This document shows, in pieces, positions 10,023-18,614 of a stretch of 64,000 nucleotides of DNA. The stretch spans positions 62,001-126,000 of the forward strand of contig NZ_LJHV01000010.1 in assembly GCF_001296025.1 (NCBI RefSeq). The letters run 5' to 3'. The first letter of the stretch is position 1, and every line of letters begins with the position of its first letter. A model generated the notes under the pieces. It saw only the letters and a list, made by a program, of their open reading frames with translations. It made no database searches and was not told the DNA's origin. The position numbers and the translations under genes are program-made. Source of the DNA: Porphyrobacter sp. AAP60. GTDB taxonomy: Bacteria > Pseudomonadota > Alphaproteobacteria > Sphingomonadales > Sphingomonadaceae.

Positions 10023-10739
10023 TTATCGTACCCGTGGCCCGCCGAACGGCAAAGGCGGGGGCGGACGGCGTACGCCGCGCGGCAGTTGCGCCTGGTAGGC
10101 ACGGCCGCAATGTTCGACGCAATAGGGGAAACCCGGGTTCACCTGCACACCGCAGAAATGGAAATCCGCCTCGCCCGGATGGCCCATCGGCCAGCGACAC
10201 ACCTTTTCCGACAGATCGAGCAGAGTGGTCTTGCCGGCGATTTCCGGACTCGGTTTGGCCGGGACAAGGCGGCGGGGCGGCGCGGGCGGGATCGGCGCCT
10301 GCTGGTCACCAGGGCCCTGCCGCAGAAATCCGCCGGGACCGACCGAAACGATCTTGGGCAAATCCGACTGCGAATTGGGCATCGGCTGCGAAGGGTTGGC
10401 GCTGGCGGTAGCATCTGCAGCTTCCGTGCGTGCTGGCGATGCTGCGGCGCGCGGGGCCGGGCGCTCGCTTGACTCGCTGCTGCGCGCAGCCGGTTCGGCC
10501 TGTGGTTCGGGCGCGGCCCGCGGGGTTGGAGCCGCTGGCTTCTTGACCGGCGCTGCTGCAGGCTTTTTCTTATCGTTCGCCTTGACCGGCGAGGGGCGGG
10601 CCTTGAGCCCGAGCCGGTGCGCTTTGCCAATCACCGCATTGCGACTGACCCCGCCGAGTTCGGTCGCGATCTCGCTGGCGGTGGAACCGCCTTCCCACAT
10701 TTTCCTGAGCGTTCCGATGCGCTCGTCCGTCCAGCTCAT
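10023..10739 (-). CDS. gcrA: GcrA-family cell cycle regulator
   Basis: GcrA is an alphaproteobacterial cofactor of sigma-70 RNA polymerase that senses CcrM-methylated GANTC sites and drives cell-cycle genes. The ATG at 10739 gives 238 residues starting MSWTDERIGTLRKMWEGG, then the helix-turn-helix TASEIATELGGVSRNAVIGK. A long Pro/Ala-rich low-complexity linker follows, and a C-terminal Cys/His-rich sigma-binding-type domain (CRWPMG, FCG, YCVEHCGRAYQ). The linker is typical of sphingomonad versions. It is divergent from the ABC permease gene. Confidence 0.93.
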   Translation of the reverse strand: MSWTDERIGTLRKMWEGGSTASEIATELGGVSRNAVIGKAHRLGLKARPSPVKANDKKKPAAAPVKKPAAPTPRAAPEPQAEPAARSSESSERPAPRAAASPARTEAADATASANPSQPMPNSQSDLPKIVSVGPGGFLRQGPGDQQAPIPPAPPRRLVPAKPSPEIAGKTTLLDLSEKVCRWPMGHPGEADFHFCGVQVNPGFPYCVEHCGRAYQAQLPRGVRRPPPPLPFGGPRVR

Positions 10740-10816
10740 ACCTACTACCTGTTCCTGTGCCTGCGTCAGCGGCAGGAGCTTGTCATTGCAGCCCTTGCGG
10801 CCTAGGCACCCGTGCC

Positions 10817-11719
10817 ATGGCCGAACCTGCTTCTGCAAACCCGTTGCGCAACGCCGCTCCCGTGACTGAAAAGACGCCTGATGACAAGACCGGCGGGAGC
10901 ACCCGGTTCAGCGCACGCGGCGTTCCGGTCATCACCGGGATCAACCGCATAGGCCTGTTCGCCCTCTATATGAAGGAGGTGCGCCGGTTTCTCAAGGTTC
11001 AGACGCAGACAATCTGGGCACCTGCCTTCACAACGCTGCTGTTTCTGGTCATTTTCTCGGTCGCGCTGGGCCGTCAGGGACGCGAAGTGCTGGGCGTGCC
11101 CTTCGCCAGCTTCGTCGCACCGGGGCTTATTGTGATGGCGATGATGCAAAACGCCTTCGCCAATTCCTCTTTTTCACTGCTTTCGGGCAAGATGCAGGGC
11201 ACCATCATCGATCTGCTGATGCCGCCGCTGTCGCCGGGCGAGTTGATGAGCGGCATTCTGGCAGCCGCCATAACCCGCGCATTTGCCGTGGGCTGCACAG
11301 TGGCGCTGGCCATGTCGTTGTGGCCGGGCGTATCGCTCGGCATGGCGCATCCCTGGGCGGTCGCCTGGTTCGGGCTGATGGGGGCGCTGCTGCTGGCAAC
11401 GCTGGGGCTGGCAACGTCGATCTGGGCCGAAAAGTTTGATCACAACGCAGCGATCACCAATTTCATTATTGCCCCGCTGTCGCTGCTTTCGGGCACTTTC
11501 TATGTTATCGAGGATCTTGATCCGGCATTCCAGTGGATCAGCCGCCTGAACCCGTTCTTCTATGTGATTTCGGGCTTCCGCTATGGTTTTCTGGGAGCCA
11601 CCGACATGGGCTCGGATGCAACGTTGGTTGGCGCTGCAGGGGGGTTGCTGGCAGTCAACCTGGCGTTGGCAGCGGGTGTGTACGCACTTCTTCGTTCAGG
11701 TTGGAAGCTGAAAAGCTGA
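10817..11719 (+). CDS. ABC-2 type transporter permease
   Basis: A 300-residue membrane protein with about six hydrophobic segments and the ABC-2 permease signature: the amphipathic entry VRRFLKVQTQTIWAPAFTTL, MMQNAFANSSFSLLSGK, the conserved GTIIDLLMPPLSPGE, and LSGTFYVIEDLDPAFQWISR. The family includes efflux and polysaccharide exporters such as NodJ/YadH types. No ATPase gene is next to it in the window, so its partner must be encoded elsewhere. The ATG at 10817 is chosen because upstream codons overlap the divergent gcrA promoter region. Confidence 0.85.
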   Translation: MAEPASANPLRNAAPVTEKTPDDKTGGSTRFSARGVPVITGINRIGLFALYMKEVRRFLKVQTQTIWAPAFTTLLFLVIFSVALGRQGREVLGVPFASFVAPGLIVMAMMQNAFANSSFSLLSGKMQGTIIDLLMPPLSPGELMSGILAAAITRAFAVGCTVALAMSLWPGVSLGMAHPWAVAWFGLMGALLLATLGLATSIWAEKFDHNAAITNFIIAPLSLLSGTFYVIEDLDPAFQWISRLNPFFYVISGFRYGFLGATDMGSDATLVGAAGGLLAVNLALAAGVYALLRSGWKLKS

Positions 11720-11726
11720 CGCGCGG

Positions 11727-12107
11727 TCAGTGAGTCAAGGACCGGCGCATCTTGTATCGCCCATCCTTGAACGCTTCGAAAAGCTGCGTCACGGTCGGAT
11801 GGTCAATCGGGCCGCCATCGGCATCGCCGATCAGATTGCCCTGACTTACATAGGCCACATAGGACGAATCGTCGTTTTCCGCGAGCAGGTGGTAGAACGG
11901 CTGATCGCGGCGAGGGCGGATGTCTTCCGGGATCGATTCATACCATTCTTCCGAATTGGCGAATACCGGATCAATATCGAACACCACCCCGCGAAAGGCG
12001 AAAAGGCGGTGGCGAACCACATCGCCAATGCCGAAGCGGGCACGGGTCTCGCGCGGCGCGATGATCGTGCGCCCTGCCTGGGTGGAAAAGAACTCTGCGC
12101 GTTCCAT
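11727..12107 (-). CDS. hspQ: Heat shock protein HspQ / YccV-like
   Basis: The 126-residue protein carries the YccV-like hemimethylated-DNA-binding domain: RFGIGDVVRHRLFAFRGVVF, DIDPVFANSEEWYESIPE, PFYHLLAE and YVAYVSQGNL. In enterobacteria HspQ is a specificity factor for the Lon protease. The ATG at 12107 is preferred to an upstream in-frame start because family members begin close to this point. It converges with the ABC permease gene. Confidence 0.9.
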   Translation of the reverse strand: MERAEFFSTQAGRTIIAPRETRARFGIGDVVRHRLFAFRGVVFDIDPVFANSEEWYESIPEDIRPRRDQPFYHLLAENDDSSYVAYVSQGNLIGDADGGPIDHPTVTQLFEAFKDGRYKMRRSLTH

Positions 12108-12282
12108 GTCTCGCAATATGGGGCACTGCTGCGCCAAAACAAGCGCAGGTCTGGTGCAGGTGCGAGATATGCCCGCATTTTCTACCTTGTCAGGACTTGG
12201 CAAGCGCAAGGCCTTGGGCTAACGGGCGCGCTTCCTGTTGCCGGCCGCCTGACCAGCGGTCAACCAAGGCAGCAGATCTCGC

Positions 12283-12372
12283 GGAGAGGTGGCAGAGTGG
12301 TCGAATGCGCCGCACTCGAAATGCGGTTTACCGGCAACGGTAACGTGGGTTCGAATCCCACCCTCTCCGCCA
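12283..12372 (+). tRNA. tRNA-Ser(CGA)
   Basis: Ninety bases fold as a class II tRNA: acceptor GGAGAGG/CCTCTCC, anticodon stem CCGCA/TGCGG with loop CTCGAAA (anticodon CGA at 12317-12319, reading UCG), a long variable arm (ACCGGCAACGGT), T-loop GTTCGAATC, and an encoded CCA end. An integrase gene begins 160 bases downstream, so this tRNA is the likely attachment site of the following island. Confidence 0.97.
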
Positions 12373-12531
12373 TCGGGCCTTCCAAGCCTGTCCAAGCCGA
12401 CCCAAATCTTCGCGCAAGACCTTTACAATACAGGGCTTTGCCGTCCAATCCGCTCCAGCCCAATTCTACCCTAGCCAGATACATATCGGGGTAGATTGGG
12501 GGTAATGAACTCTAGCGGTTGGGGGTATCGG

Positions 12532-13845
12532 ATGCTTACAGACAAGGCGGTTCGCGCTGCAACGCCGAGGGACAAATCTTACAAGGTGTCCGACAGCGGC
12601 GGGCTGTCCCTGCATGTATCGCCGAAGAATCACAAATCGTGGCGATTCAAGTACAGGATGGAGGGGAAGGAACAGCTCCTTACCCTAGGCACCTATCCAG
12701 AGGTATCGCTCGCCGAGGCACGGGAGAAGCGCAACGATGCTCGCAAACTGCTGCGGGAGGGCCGCGACCCCCGAATTTCTGCCAAGCGGGCCAAACTGGT
12801 TGGCGACAGCGGCACCTTCCAGACCTTTGAACAGGCAGCCCGCGAATGGCACTTGGTCCAGAAGCCGAGGTGGAAGCCGGTTCACGCCGACGATGTGATC
12901 ACCAGCCTTGAGCGGGACATCTTCCCGCATCTGGGCACGATGCCGATGGACGTGATCGATAAACCGCTGCTGCTTTCGCTGCTGAAGAAGATCGAGGCGC
13001 GCGGGGCGATCGAGACGGCACGGCGGGTGAAGCAGCGGATCGCTGCCATCTATCGTTATGTGAACGCGCACGGCGCTGGGCTCGAGAATCCCGCGAACGA
13101 CATTAACGATGCGCTCGCGCCACTGCCGCCCTCGAAGCGTTATCCCGCTCTGCTGGAGGTGGATGCAATAAGGCGAATGCTCGGCGACATCGACCGGGCG
13201 GGGGCGTCCCCAGTCACTCGGTTTGCCAGTCGTTTCCTTGCGCTCACAGCCCAGCGCCCAGGCATGGTCCGGCACATGGAATGGGGCGAGATCAGCGATG
13301 TCGACTGGGGTAATCCATCGGCGGATGTCAGCGAGGCGCTCTGGACAGTGCCTGCCGAGAAGATCAAGCAGGAACTGCATCTTCGCAGCGATGATGCTTT
13401 TGATCACAAAATCCCATTGTCGCGGCAGGCCGTCGAAACATTGCGGGCTGTCCGCCTACTGACCGGCAAGGCTCCTTTCGCCTTCCCCAATGCCCGTGCT
13501 GGCACTGTGGCGATGACCGAGAATGCGATCGGTTACCTCTACAATCGCGAGGGCTATAAAGGACGGCATGTGCCGCATGGCTGGCGCTCAAGCTTCTCGA
13601 CCATCATGAACGAGCAGGCCGAACGTGAGTTGGGCACTGACCTGAGACTGCTTGGCGACCGGTTGATCATTGATCTAATGCTGGCCCACACCCCTGCAGG
13701 CATGAGCGCCACCGAATTGCGCTACAACCGGGCACGTTACATGGATCGCCGGCGTGAACTGGCCCAGCGCTGGGCCGATATGATCACGGAAGGCGCACTG
13801 CCGGCCACAGAGATCCTCGACAGCCCCCGCCGGAAACCGCGCTAG
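12532..13845 (+). CDS. P4-type tyrosine integrase
   Basis: Integrases of this family insert genomic islands into tRNA 3' ends. From the ATG at 12532 (GGGGG upstream) there are 437 residues. The DUF4102-type arm-binding N-terminus shows SDSGGLSLHVSPKNHKSWRF and LTLGTYPEVSLAEAREK. A SAM-like core domain and the catalytic domain follow, with Arg in TAQRPGMVRH, HxxR as HGWR, a late AHTP and the tyrosine context RYNRARYMDRR. All catalytic positions appear intact, so the enzyme may be active. Its place directly after tRNA-Ser is the classic arrangement. Its stop overlaps the convergent next gene by four bases. Confidence 0.93.
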   Translation: MLTDKAVRAATPRDKSYKVSDSGGLSLHVSPKNHKSWRFKYRMEGKEQLLTLGTYPEVSLAEAREKRNDARKLLREGRDPRISAKRAKLVGDSGTFQTFEQAAREWHLVQKPRWKPVHADDVITSLERDIFPHLGTMPMDVIDKPLLLSLLKKIEARGAIETARRVKQRIAAIYRYVNAHGAGLENPANDINDALAPLPPSKRYPALLEVDAIRRMLGDIDRAGASPVTRFASRFLALTAQRPGMVRHMEWGEISDVDWGNPSADVSEALWTVPAEKIKQELHLRSDDAFDHKIPLSRQAVETLRAVRLLTGKAPFAFPNARAGTVAMTENAIGYLYNREGYKGRHVPHGWRSSFSTIMNEQAERELGTDLRLLGDRLIIDLMLAHTPAGMSATELRYNRARYMDRRRELAQRWADMITEGALPATEILDSPRRKPR

Positions 13846-14630
13846 CTTCTCGCTCCTCGGCCTTGGGCTGCTGCTTTCTCTTCAACCCACGCCAACACTT
13901 CACTTTTGCGCCAGACTGCCCGGTTGCCAAGCAGGATGTTGTCCGGAAAGCCGTCGCTTTTGATTTTGGCGTAGATCGTGCTCCGCTTGAACTTGATCAG
14001 CGCCTCGACCTCCGGCAGCCTCAGCAATTCATCGCCGTCCGAAAGGGACTGCGACAATCTGACACTTGCATCGCCTCCAAAGCTCTGCCCCAACGGTTCG
14101 AGGGCTGCCTTCACTCGCCGGGCAGCCACCGCCCGTGCCGCGCGTAGCTGCGGGTCAAGAGCCGCTTCCAATTCGCGATTGCTGAGGCAATCGGGGGAAT
14201 TCAAACCTGCGAGCCACTCGTCAAAATCAGCGCTGTCGACGAAGATGCGGTGTGTTGGTGGTGCTCCGGCATCCGCCCAGTGCTCAAGGTTGAAGGCACC
14301 GGTTGCCATCCTGGGCAGGGGATCGTCGATCTCCCACATGCTTGTCATGATCGGGACAACTTCGCCGCCGCCTAACGGCCGCGCGAAGGTCGCGACCCTT
14401 TGCCGTACGAACTGCGCGGTCAGAAATGCGGCATCCATAGTCACCAGATGGCGGCAGGCGTCGTTCTCGCCCTCGTCTTCTGGCGCGGCGAAAATCTCCG
14501 GAAGCTCGTGCGGATTGAAGCCCTGTTCGACACGGACTAGGTCGCCGAACGCCTTGACCAAGGCTATGCGACCCGCTGAAGTGGTCAAGGCTTGTTCAAG
14601 GTAGGGCGACCACGGCGTGATTTCTGTCAT
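13842..14630 (-). CDS. AlpA-like DNA-binding domain fused to unknown N-terminal domain
   Basis: The 262-residue protein starts at the ATG at 14630. Its last 60 residues match AlpA/MerR-like helix-turn-helix regulators of integrative elements: LLRLPEVEALIKFKRSTIYA, then DGFPDNILLGNRAVWRKSEV and a tryptophan near the end. AlpA proteins usually consist of this domain alone and often activate the integrase or excision. Here about 190 residues precede it that I do not recognise; they look globular, with a region rich in Leu, Ala and acidic residues. It is convergent with the integrase. A regulatory or directionality role in the island is inferred. Confidence 0.7.
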   Translation of the reverse strand: MTEITPWSPYLEQALTTSAGRIALVKAFGDLVRVEQGFNPHELPEIFAAPEDEGENDACRHLVTMDAAFLTAQFVRQRVATFARPLGGGEVVPIMTSMWEIDDPLPRMATGAFNLEHWADAGAPPTHRIFVDSADFDEWLAGLNSPDCLSNRELEAALDPQLRAARAVAARRVKAALEPLGQSFGGDASVRLSQSLSDGDELLRLPEVEALIKFKRSTIYAKIKSDGFPDNILLGNRAVWRKSEVLAWVEEKAAAQGRGARS

Positions 14631-14986
14631 TCTAACCTTTGGCGATGTTGAGGATATGAGTTGCTTTATCGTCACAGATGGCGTCCGCATTCAAGAGGTT
14701 GCCATAATTGCCCTGCTAGTGGGCGCCGGCCTTGCGAGCAATATTCACCCACGCTGCGCAGCCGACGGCACGCAAAGCACACTATTAACGACTGCCTCTC
14801 GGGTGTATTCTGACCAGCGGCGAGGCCTTCGATCACGTCGCAGTCGGCTTGCTCTAAGGGAGGGGATGCCGAGCAGATCTTTCCGATTTATGATGGGTGC
14901 AAATATGTTGATGATGGTGCTCTGAAGCAAAATTGATGAGGCCTTCGTCTTGGTGCCAAGGAGCTTCGTCAACACGGAGCACGCAG
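14631..14986. other. Gap with no supported gene
   Basis: This 356-base stretch lies between two leftward genes. Frames of 76-102 codons exist on both strands but show no recognisable domain or convincing start. It probably holds the AlpA-fusion gene's promoter and the 3' region of the next gene. Confidence 0.4.
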
Positions 14987-15601
14987 TCAGTCGGCGCTTT
15001 CGAACTCAATCCTAGGCAGAACAACGACGCTCCAACAGCAGGACGCGTCGCTTCTCTCGTACTCGTCAGCGGCATCATCCTTAAACTGTTCGACGGCAGA
15101 GGATGCCTCTTCGAGCGTGTCGTGCAATGAAACTGAATAGTTACGTCCTACCTCGCCGATTACCGCATAAGCCGTACGAGGCGAAGAAGACCAAAGCAAA
15201 TTGGCAGACAAGCTACTGAGATCGACGGAGGCTATTTCACAATTGATGCCGTCGCGCTCTGCGTCTCCGTGCACTGCAGTGAAAGCGTGCGAGGCATCCC
15301 ACGCTGCCGAATAACTGCCGTAAATGATGGCAGTTTGGGCTCCGAAGGCGTCGACGATGAGAGCGGTCCAATCAAGCTGGTTTCTGGCCGTCTGCTCGAC
15401 CGGATGACGCTTGGCGAAGCTTTTCTCACCATCGAGGATTCTAAGCAATGTTTTAAGCATGCGGCTCTCAGTAAGATACCTTTTTGACAATGCACTATCT
15501 CTGTCCTTGTAGACCACCGCAAATCTACTACGCTGCTCTTCAAGTGTAGATATTATGTCAAATATCGCATTACGATCAATAAACAACTTACAGTACTCCA
15601 A
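14987..15601 (-). CDS. Hypothetical protein beside the DNA methyltransferase
   Basis: A 204-residue protein that I do not recognise. The N-terminal 60 residues are helical and charged (NAIFDIISTLEEQRSRFAVV, then RDSALSKRYLTESRMLKTLL). The middle has hydrophobic strands (WTALIVDAFGAQTAIIYGSY), and the C-terminus is acidic with a Cys pair. No signal peptide or membrane segment is seen. It lies 87 bases downstream of the methyltransferase gene on the same strand in AT-rich sequence, so the two may be co-transcribed. An antirestriction, restriction-like or defence partner role is possible but has no direct support. Confidence 0.6.
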   Translation of the reverse strand: MEYCKLFIDRNAIFDIISTLEEQRSRFAVVYKDRDSALSKRYLTESRMLKTLLRILDGEKSFAKRHPVEQTARNQLDWTALIVDAFGAQTAIIYGSYSAAWDASHAFTAVHGDAERDGINCEIASVDLSSLSANLLWSSSPRTAYAVIGEVGRNYSVSLHDTLEEASSAVEQFKDDAADEYERSDASCCWSVVVLPRIEFESAD

Positions 15602-15688
15602 ATTAAATTCATTCGATTTATAAACATGGAAGAAAATTTGGCAATAAAAACATATAAGCTAAAATGTTGCGGAACATAGAGTGAATTA

Positions 15689-16555
15689 TCACTTGAATTT
15701 CGCTACATCCCTATTTGGCTGTTCGAATTCGAAGTTGTGCTGCCAATGTATGCGCGAAGCGAGCGCGGCGGTGTACAAACGGACAATTTCTGATTTCGCT
15801 ATGCTTGGGTTTCCAGCGGTCATCTTCGCCGTGCTGGCAAGATCAAGCGAATGCATAACCACTTCAACGCCTGCGGCCTTCGGCCTGATAAACAGGTGAG
15901 ATTGTGAACTCATCCCAAAGTCGCGGTGGATTTTGCCAGCCTCGCCTCCAACGCGCTGAATTACGAAGTCAGCATCAGAGGGGCTTTTGACGAAATCGAA
16001 GTCCGGGTGGCGCGTAGGCGGGCGCTGCGTAGTTCGCTTAATGTCCCTTCTGACCCAGATCTGGAATGCCGTCGGCACGTGTTTGCGTTTTCCGCAAAAC
16101 CAGAACGCATTGTGCGGAACGGGCGCTTCGGCCACGAGATGTAGGTGGGGGTTCAAGCGCCGCTGGACAGACATTTTCTGGAAGGTTGCAGGCACGATGA
16201 ATGCAATCAGCTCCGCTTTGAGCGCAGCCTGATTGAAGAATCGAATCGCCAGACTGCTGTTTTTACCAAACGGCGGGTTTCCAACGACTGCGAGCTTTCC
16301 GCTCTCAGGAATCTCGACCTTCAAAAAGTCTGCCTCGATAATTCCGGACGCTTTTGGATCAAGATCGTAGGCAAGGCTGCCTGGCGGAAGCAACCGCGAG
16401 AAAGACCCTGTCCCGGCGCTCGGCTCGATGAACCGATATCCGTGAAGATCGAATTCGCTCCGAAGAAAATCATATAGAGTGACTGCTACAGAAGAGTCAG
16501 TATAGAACTGATCGAGCAGGCGTTCTTTTGGCGGACGTTTGAGACGTTGGTTCAT
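15689..16555 (-). CDS. N6-adenine-type DNA methyltransferase, orphan
   Basis: The 288-residue protein has the order of a gamma-class amino-methyltransferase: LLDQFYTDSSVA near the start (the usual QFYT entry motif), the SAM-binding motif I EPSAGTGSFSRLL, an acidic strand AYDLDP, and the catalytic motif IV VVGNPPFGKNSS. It would methylate adenine N6 in DNA. No restriction endonuclease is recognisable nearby. The C-terminal half, probably target recognition, is not similar to anything I know. It could protect the island from host restriction or mark it epigenetically. Confidence 0.8.
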   Translation of the reverse strand: MNQRLKRPPKERLLDQFYTDSSVAVTLYDFLRSEFDLHGYRFIEPSAGTGSFSRLLPPGSLAYDLDPKASGIIEADFLKVEIPESGKLAVVGNPPFGKNSSLAIRFFNQAALKAELIAFIVPATFQKMSVQRRLNPHLHLVAEAPVPHNAFWFCGKRKHVPTAFQIWVRRDIKRTTQRPPTRHPDFDFVKSPSDADFVIQRVGGEAGKIHRDFGMSSQSHLFIRPKAAGVEVVMHSLDLASTAKMTAGNPSIAKSEIVRLYTAALASRIHWQHNFEFEQPNRDVAKFK

Positions 16556-16919
16556 CTACAAGCTTGTAGGTAAGCTGTCGAGAAATCCCAAATCTCTTCA
16601 CAAAAGATTTTTGCGGTCTAGAAAATAACGGATTAAAATGTACGAAGGCGCCGCAAGGGAATGGACGGGGTGGCTTATTGGCGATGTAGGTAAAAACGGT
16701 GCGACACGATCGTTAGAAAAATACATCAAGTCGTATGGTTGATGCGCAATCTCACGTGACAACGTCTGTGTCTAAAATTCATTACTGCATACCTATCAAA
16801 ATAATTCAACAAGGGGCCCGTGTGTATAGAAAGTTCTACATGAGATCTTTCAATTTGTTCATGAAAAGTTCATATAAGATGACAATGTACATACTCATGT
16901 AAGAACAGGAGTGTAGATT
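16556..16919. promoter_or_regulatory. AT-rich intergenic region with palindromes
   Basis: This 364-base AT-rich gap separates the leftward methyltransferase gene from a rightward gene. Near the latter are TACATGAG at 16837-16844 and its inverse CTCATGTA at 16894-16901, the palindrome ATGTACAT at 16885-16892, and repeated TTCAT words. AGGAG precedes the next start. These are candidate operator elements. A 34-codon frame at 16638-16742 is too short to support. Confidence 0.45.
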
Positions 16920-18038
16920 GTGATTGATATTGTAAAAATCCACAAAAATGTTGATACGGATCAAGATAAATCAGTTTCATTGAGCACTGGTGAAGCTAAA
17001 AAGGGCAAATTACGTCGCCAGCTTACTGCTCGAGAGCGCGATGCTAGGTACGATAAATATCTGGCTGACAGAAACGGCAACAGCCGAATTGACCCTTGCG
17101 AGCCCAGTCTCGCCGGCTTGACTTGCGGCGCAATTGATACTGCCGTTAGGTTGATGAAGCGAAGTCAGCGGAGCGGGCAAAGGCCATCGCTAGCGCGCGT
17201 CGTGGGTAAGGTTTCAAAATTCTGTAACCTCACGACAGCTCAAAAAGAGTTGCTCCGCAAATGGCTGGCGTGGCTCATCGATCGAAGCTGGGTTCTTCGC
17301 GATCGCGGCCGCTCACCGGTGGTCGAGTGGGTACAATCACAGCCACCAGTCAGTGATATCTGGACCAATGAGCTTGCCGCATTTTGGTGCGCCAAGATCG
17401 ATGGCAAAGTCAGGGTGGCCCAGAACGGTCAAAAGGCAGGTCTGCCGGTTTCATCATCATCGGGCCAGTCAGGCGTCGGGGCCGGTAAGGCCGAAAGCCA
17501 GTCTCGCCCGGAAGAGCCAAGAACGACGCCGACGGCAGCCGGTTCTGCGTTCCCGCCGGCTTGTTCCCGCCCGACCGGTGATCAACTGGGACGCTCTGCT
17601 TCATCGGTGCAGATTAGCGGCTCACCTATCGTGCCGTCGACGCCTTTGCCGGCTCTAGGCATCGATGCTGTTCGATCTGCCCAACCCGAGCCAGCTAGAG
17701 TTCCAGCAGCGCCAAGCCAAACGTCTGCGACGCAACCGCCTGCCTCACTGTCGATGGCAGATGGCTCGCTACCTTCAGGTGCCAGGCGAGAAATTTTTGA
17801 AGGGAAGACAATAATCATCCCAGAGTTGGATAACTTCTTTTTCAAGTCAGGTGCCCACAAAGCCAATTCATTCCTCAATGCGTTAAAACCGAATGGCTTC
17901 AACGAACAGACCCTTAGCGCTGCTATAAAGGCTCTCCTTCAAAATAAAGAAGAACTAAATGAGTTTCGTGGGCGCGGCGCGAAGCAGAGAGAATTTATCG
18001 ATTATATCTTCACCCAGGTTGGGGTGAAGATCCCATGA
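16920..18038 (+). CDS. Hypothetical island protein with disordered centre
   Basis: The 372-residue product is not recognised. The first 170 residues are basic and helical with tryptophan-rich segments (LLRKWLAWLIDRSWVLRDRG). Residues about 185-300 are a Ser/Pro/Gln/Ala-rich, apparently disordered linker. The last 70 residues form a small helical domain (FKSGAHKANSFLNALKPNGF, then TLSAAIKALLQNKEELNEF). A GTG start with AGGAG eight or so bases upstream is used. It directly precedes the oriT-like block and the mobC-relaxase pair, so a transfer or replication role is plausible but unproven. Confidence 0.6.
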   Translation: MIDIVKIHKNVDTDQDKSVSLSTGEAKKGKLRRQLTARERDARYDKYLADRNGNSRIDPCEPSLAGLTCGAIDTAVRLMKRSQRSGQRPSLARVVGKVSKFCNLTTAQKELLRKWLAWLIDRSWVLRDRGRSPVVEWVQSQPPVSDIWTNELAAFWCAKIDGKVRVAQNGQKAGLPVSSSSGQSGVGAGKAESQSRPEEPRTTPTAAGSAFPPACSRPTGDQLGRSASSVQISGSPIVPSTPLPALGIDAVRSAQPEPARVPAAPSQTSATQPPASLSMADGSLPSGARREIFEGKTIIIPELDNFFFKSGAHKANSFLNALKPNGFNEQTLSAAIKALLQNKEELNEFRGRGAKQREFIDYIFTQVGVKIP

Positions 18039-18095
18039 AAACCACCGTAAAAGGGGGCCTAGAACTTTTGCAGGATGGGTGTGGGTATCCCACAC
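18006..18095. other. Candidate origin of transfer (oriT)
   Basis: Two perfect inverted repeats lie just upstream of mobC: ATCTTCACCC/GGGTGAAGAT at 18006-18031 (six-base loop, overlapping the end of the previous gene) and GTGTGGG-TAT-CCCACAC at 18079-18095. Neither is followed by a T-run, which argues against simple terminators. Position next to mobC and relaxase genes is typical of oriT. The nic site cannot be assigned from sequence alone. Confidence 0.5.
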
Positions 18096-18173
18096 TGGAC
18101 GCCATCGTGTCGCTATCGCTTCGTGACGGCGGTTTTGTTTCAGCACCTGACTGGCTGAGATCGGGGCATTATC

Positions 18174-18614
18174 ATGCCTTCTGATCAACGGAAGGACGCG
18201 CGTAAACGGGTGCGTGTAGCGGTGACATTCAGTCCCGAAGAAATGAGAGAATTAAAGCGTAAGGCCGGCGCTAAACCTGTCGCAGAATTTTGCCGAGAAA
18301 GGATTCTTTACAGCGATAACTTCCACGATCCATTGTTCGATGTCTGTGCGAAAATGAACGCGCAGGCGGAGCAAATGAAGGTGCTTCGCGCGCTACTTGC
18401 ACGCTACTCTGGTGAGAAATGGAGGATGTTGCTCGGTGGCCCAGACGTCAGGCCGGTAGAGGTCAGCCCGCAGTTTATTAAAGATGTTCAACAAGCGATT
18501 GGGATCATCGACAAAGGTGTGAAGCTGGGCCGTGAAGCGATCCGGATCATTTCGACACGGACGATCAAATCACGTGTTATCGAGCCAATCAAGCCGGGGG
18601 CACCCCGGCGTTGA
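18174..18614 (+). CDS. mobC: MobC-like relaxosome accessory protein
   Basis: The 146-residue protein has an N-terminal ribbon-helix-helix domain (RVRVAVTFSPEEMRELKRKA, then PVAEFCRERIL), followed by a helical region of the kind found in MobC-type relaxosome proteins, which bind oriT and help open it. Its stop overlaps the relaxase ATG as TGATG, a strong sign of coupled expression and joint function. The symbol is given by family and context, not by a close match. Confidence 0.75.
   Translation: MPSDQRKDARKRVRVAVTFSPEEMRELKRKAGAKPVAEFCRERILYSDNFHDPLFDVCAKMNAQAEQMKVLRALLARYSGEKWRMLLGGPDVRPVEVSPQFIKDVQQAIGIIDKGVKLGREAIRIISTRTIKSRVIEPIKPGAPRR

Noticed and set aside
12345..12372. A second attachment site for the island within the window
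   Set aside because: I looked by eye for the tRNA 3' end and its core words downstream and found no copy; a partial GTTCGAAT-like match at 35.9 kb is too short.
16638..16742. 34-codon frame in the AT-rich gap
   Set aside because: Too short, with no clear ribosome site or similarity.
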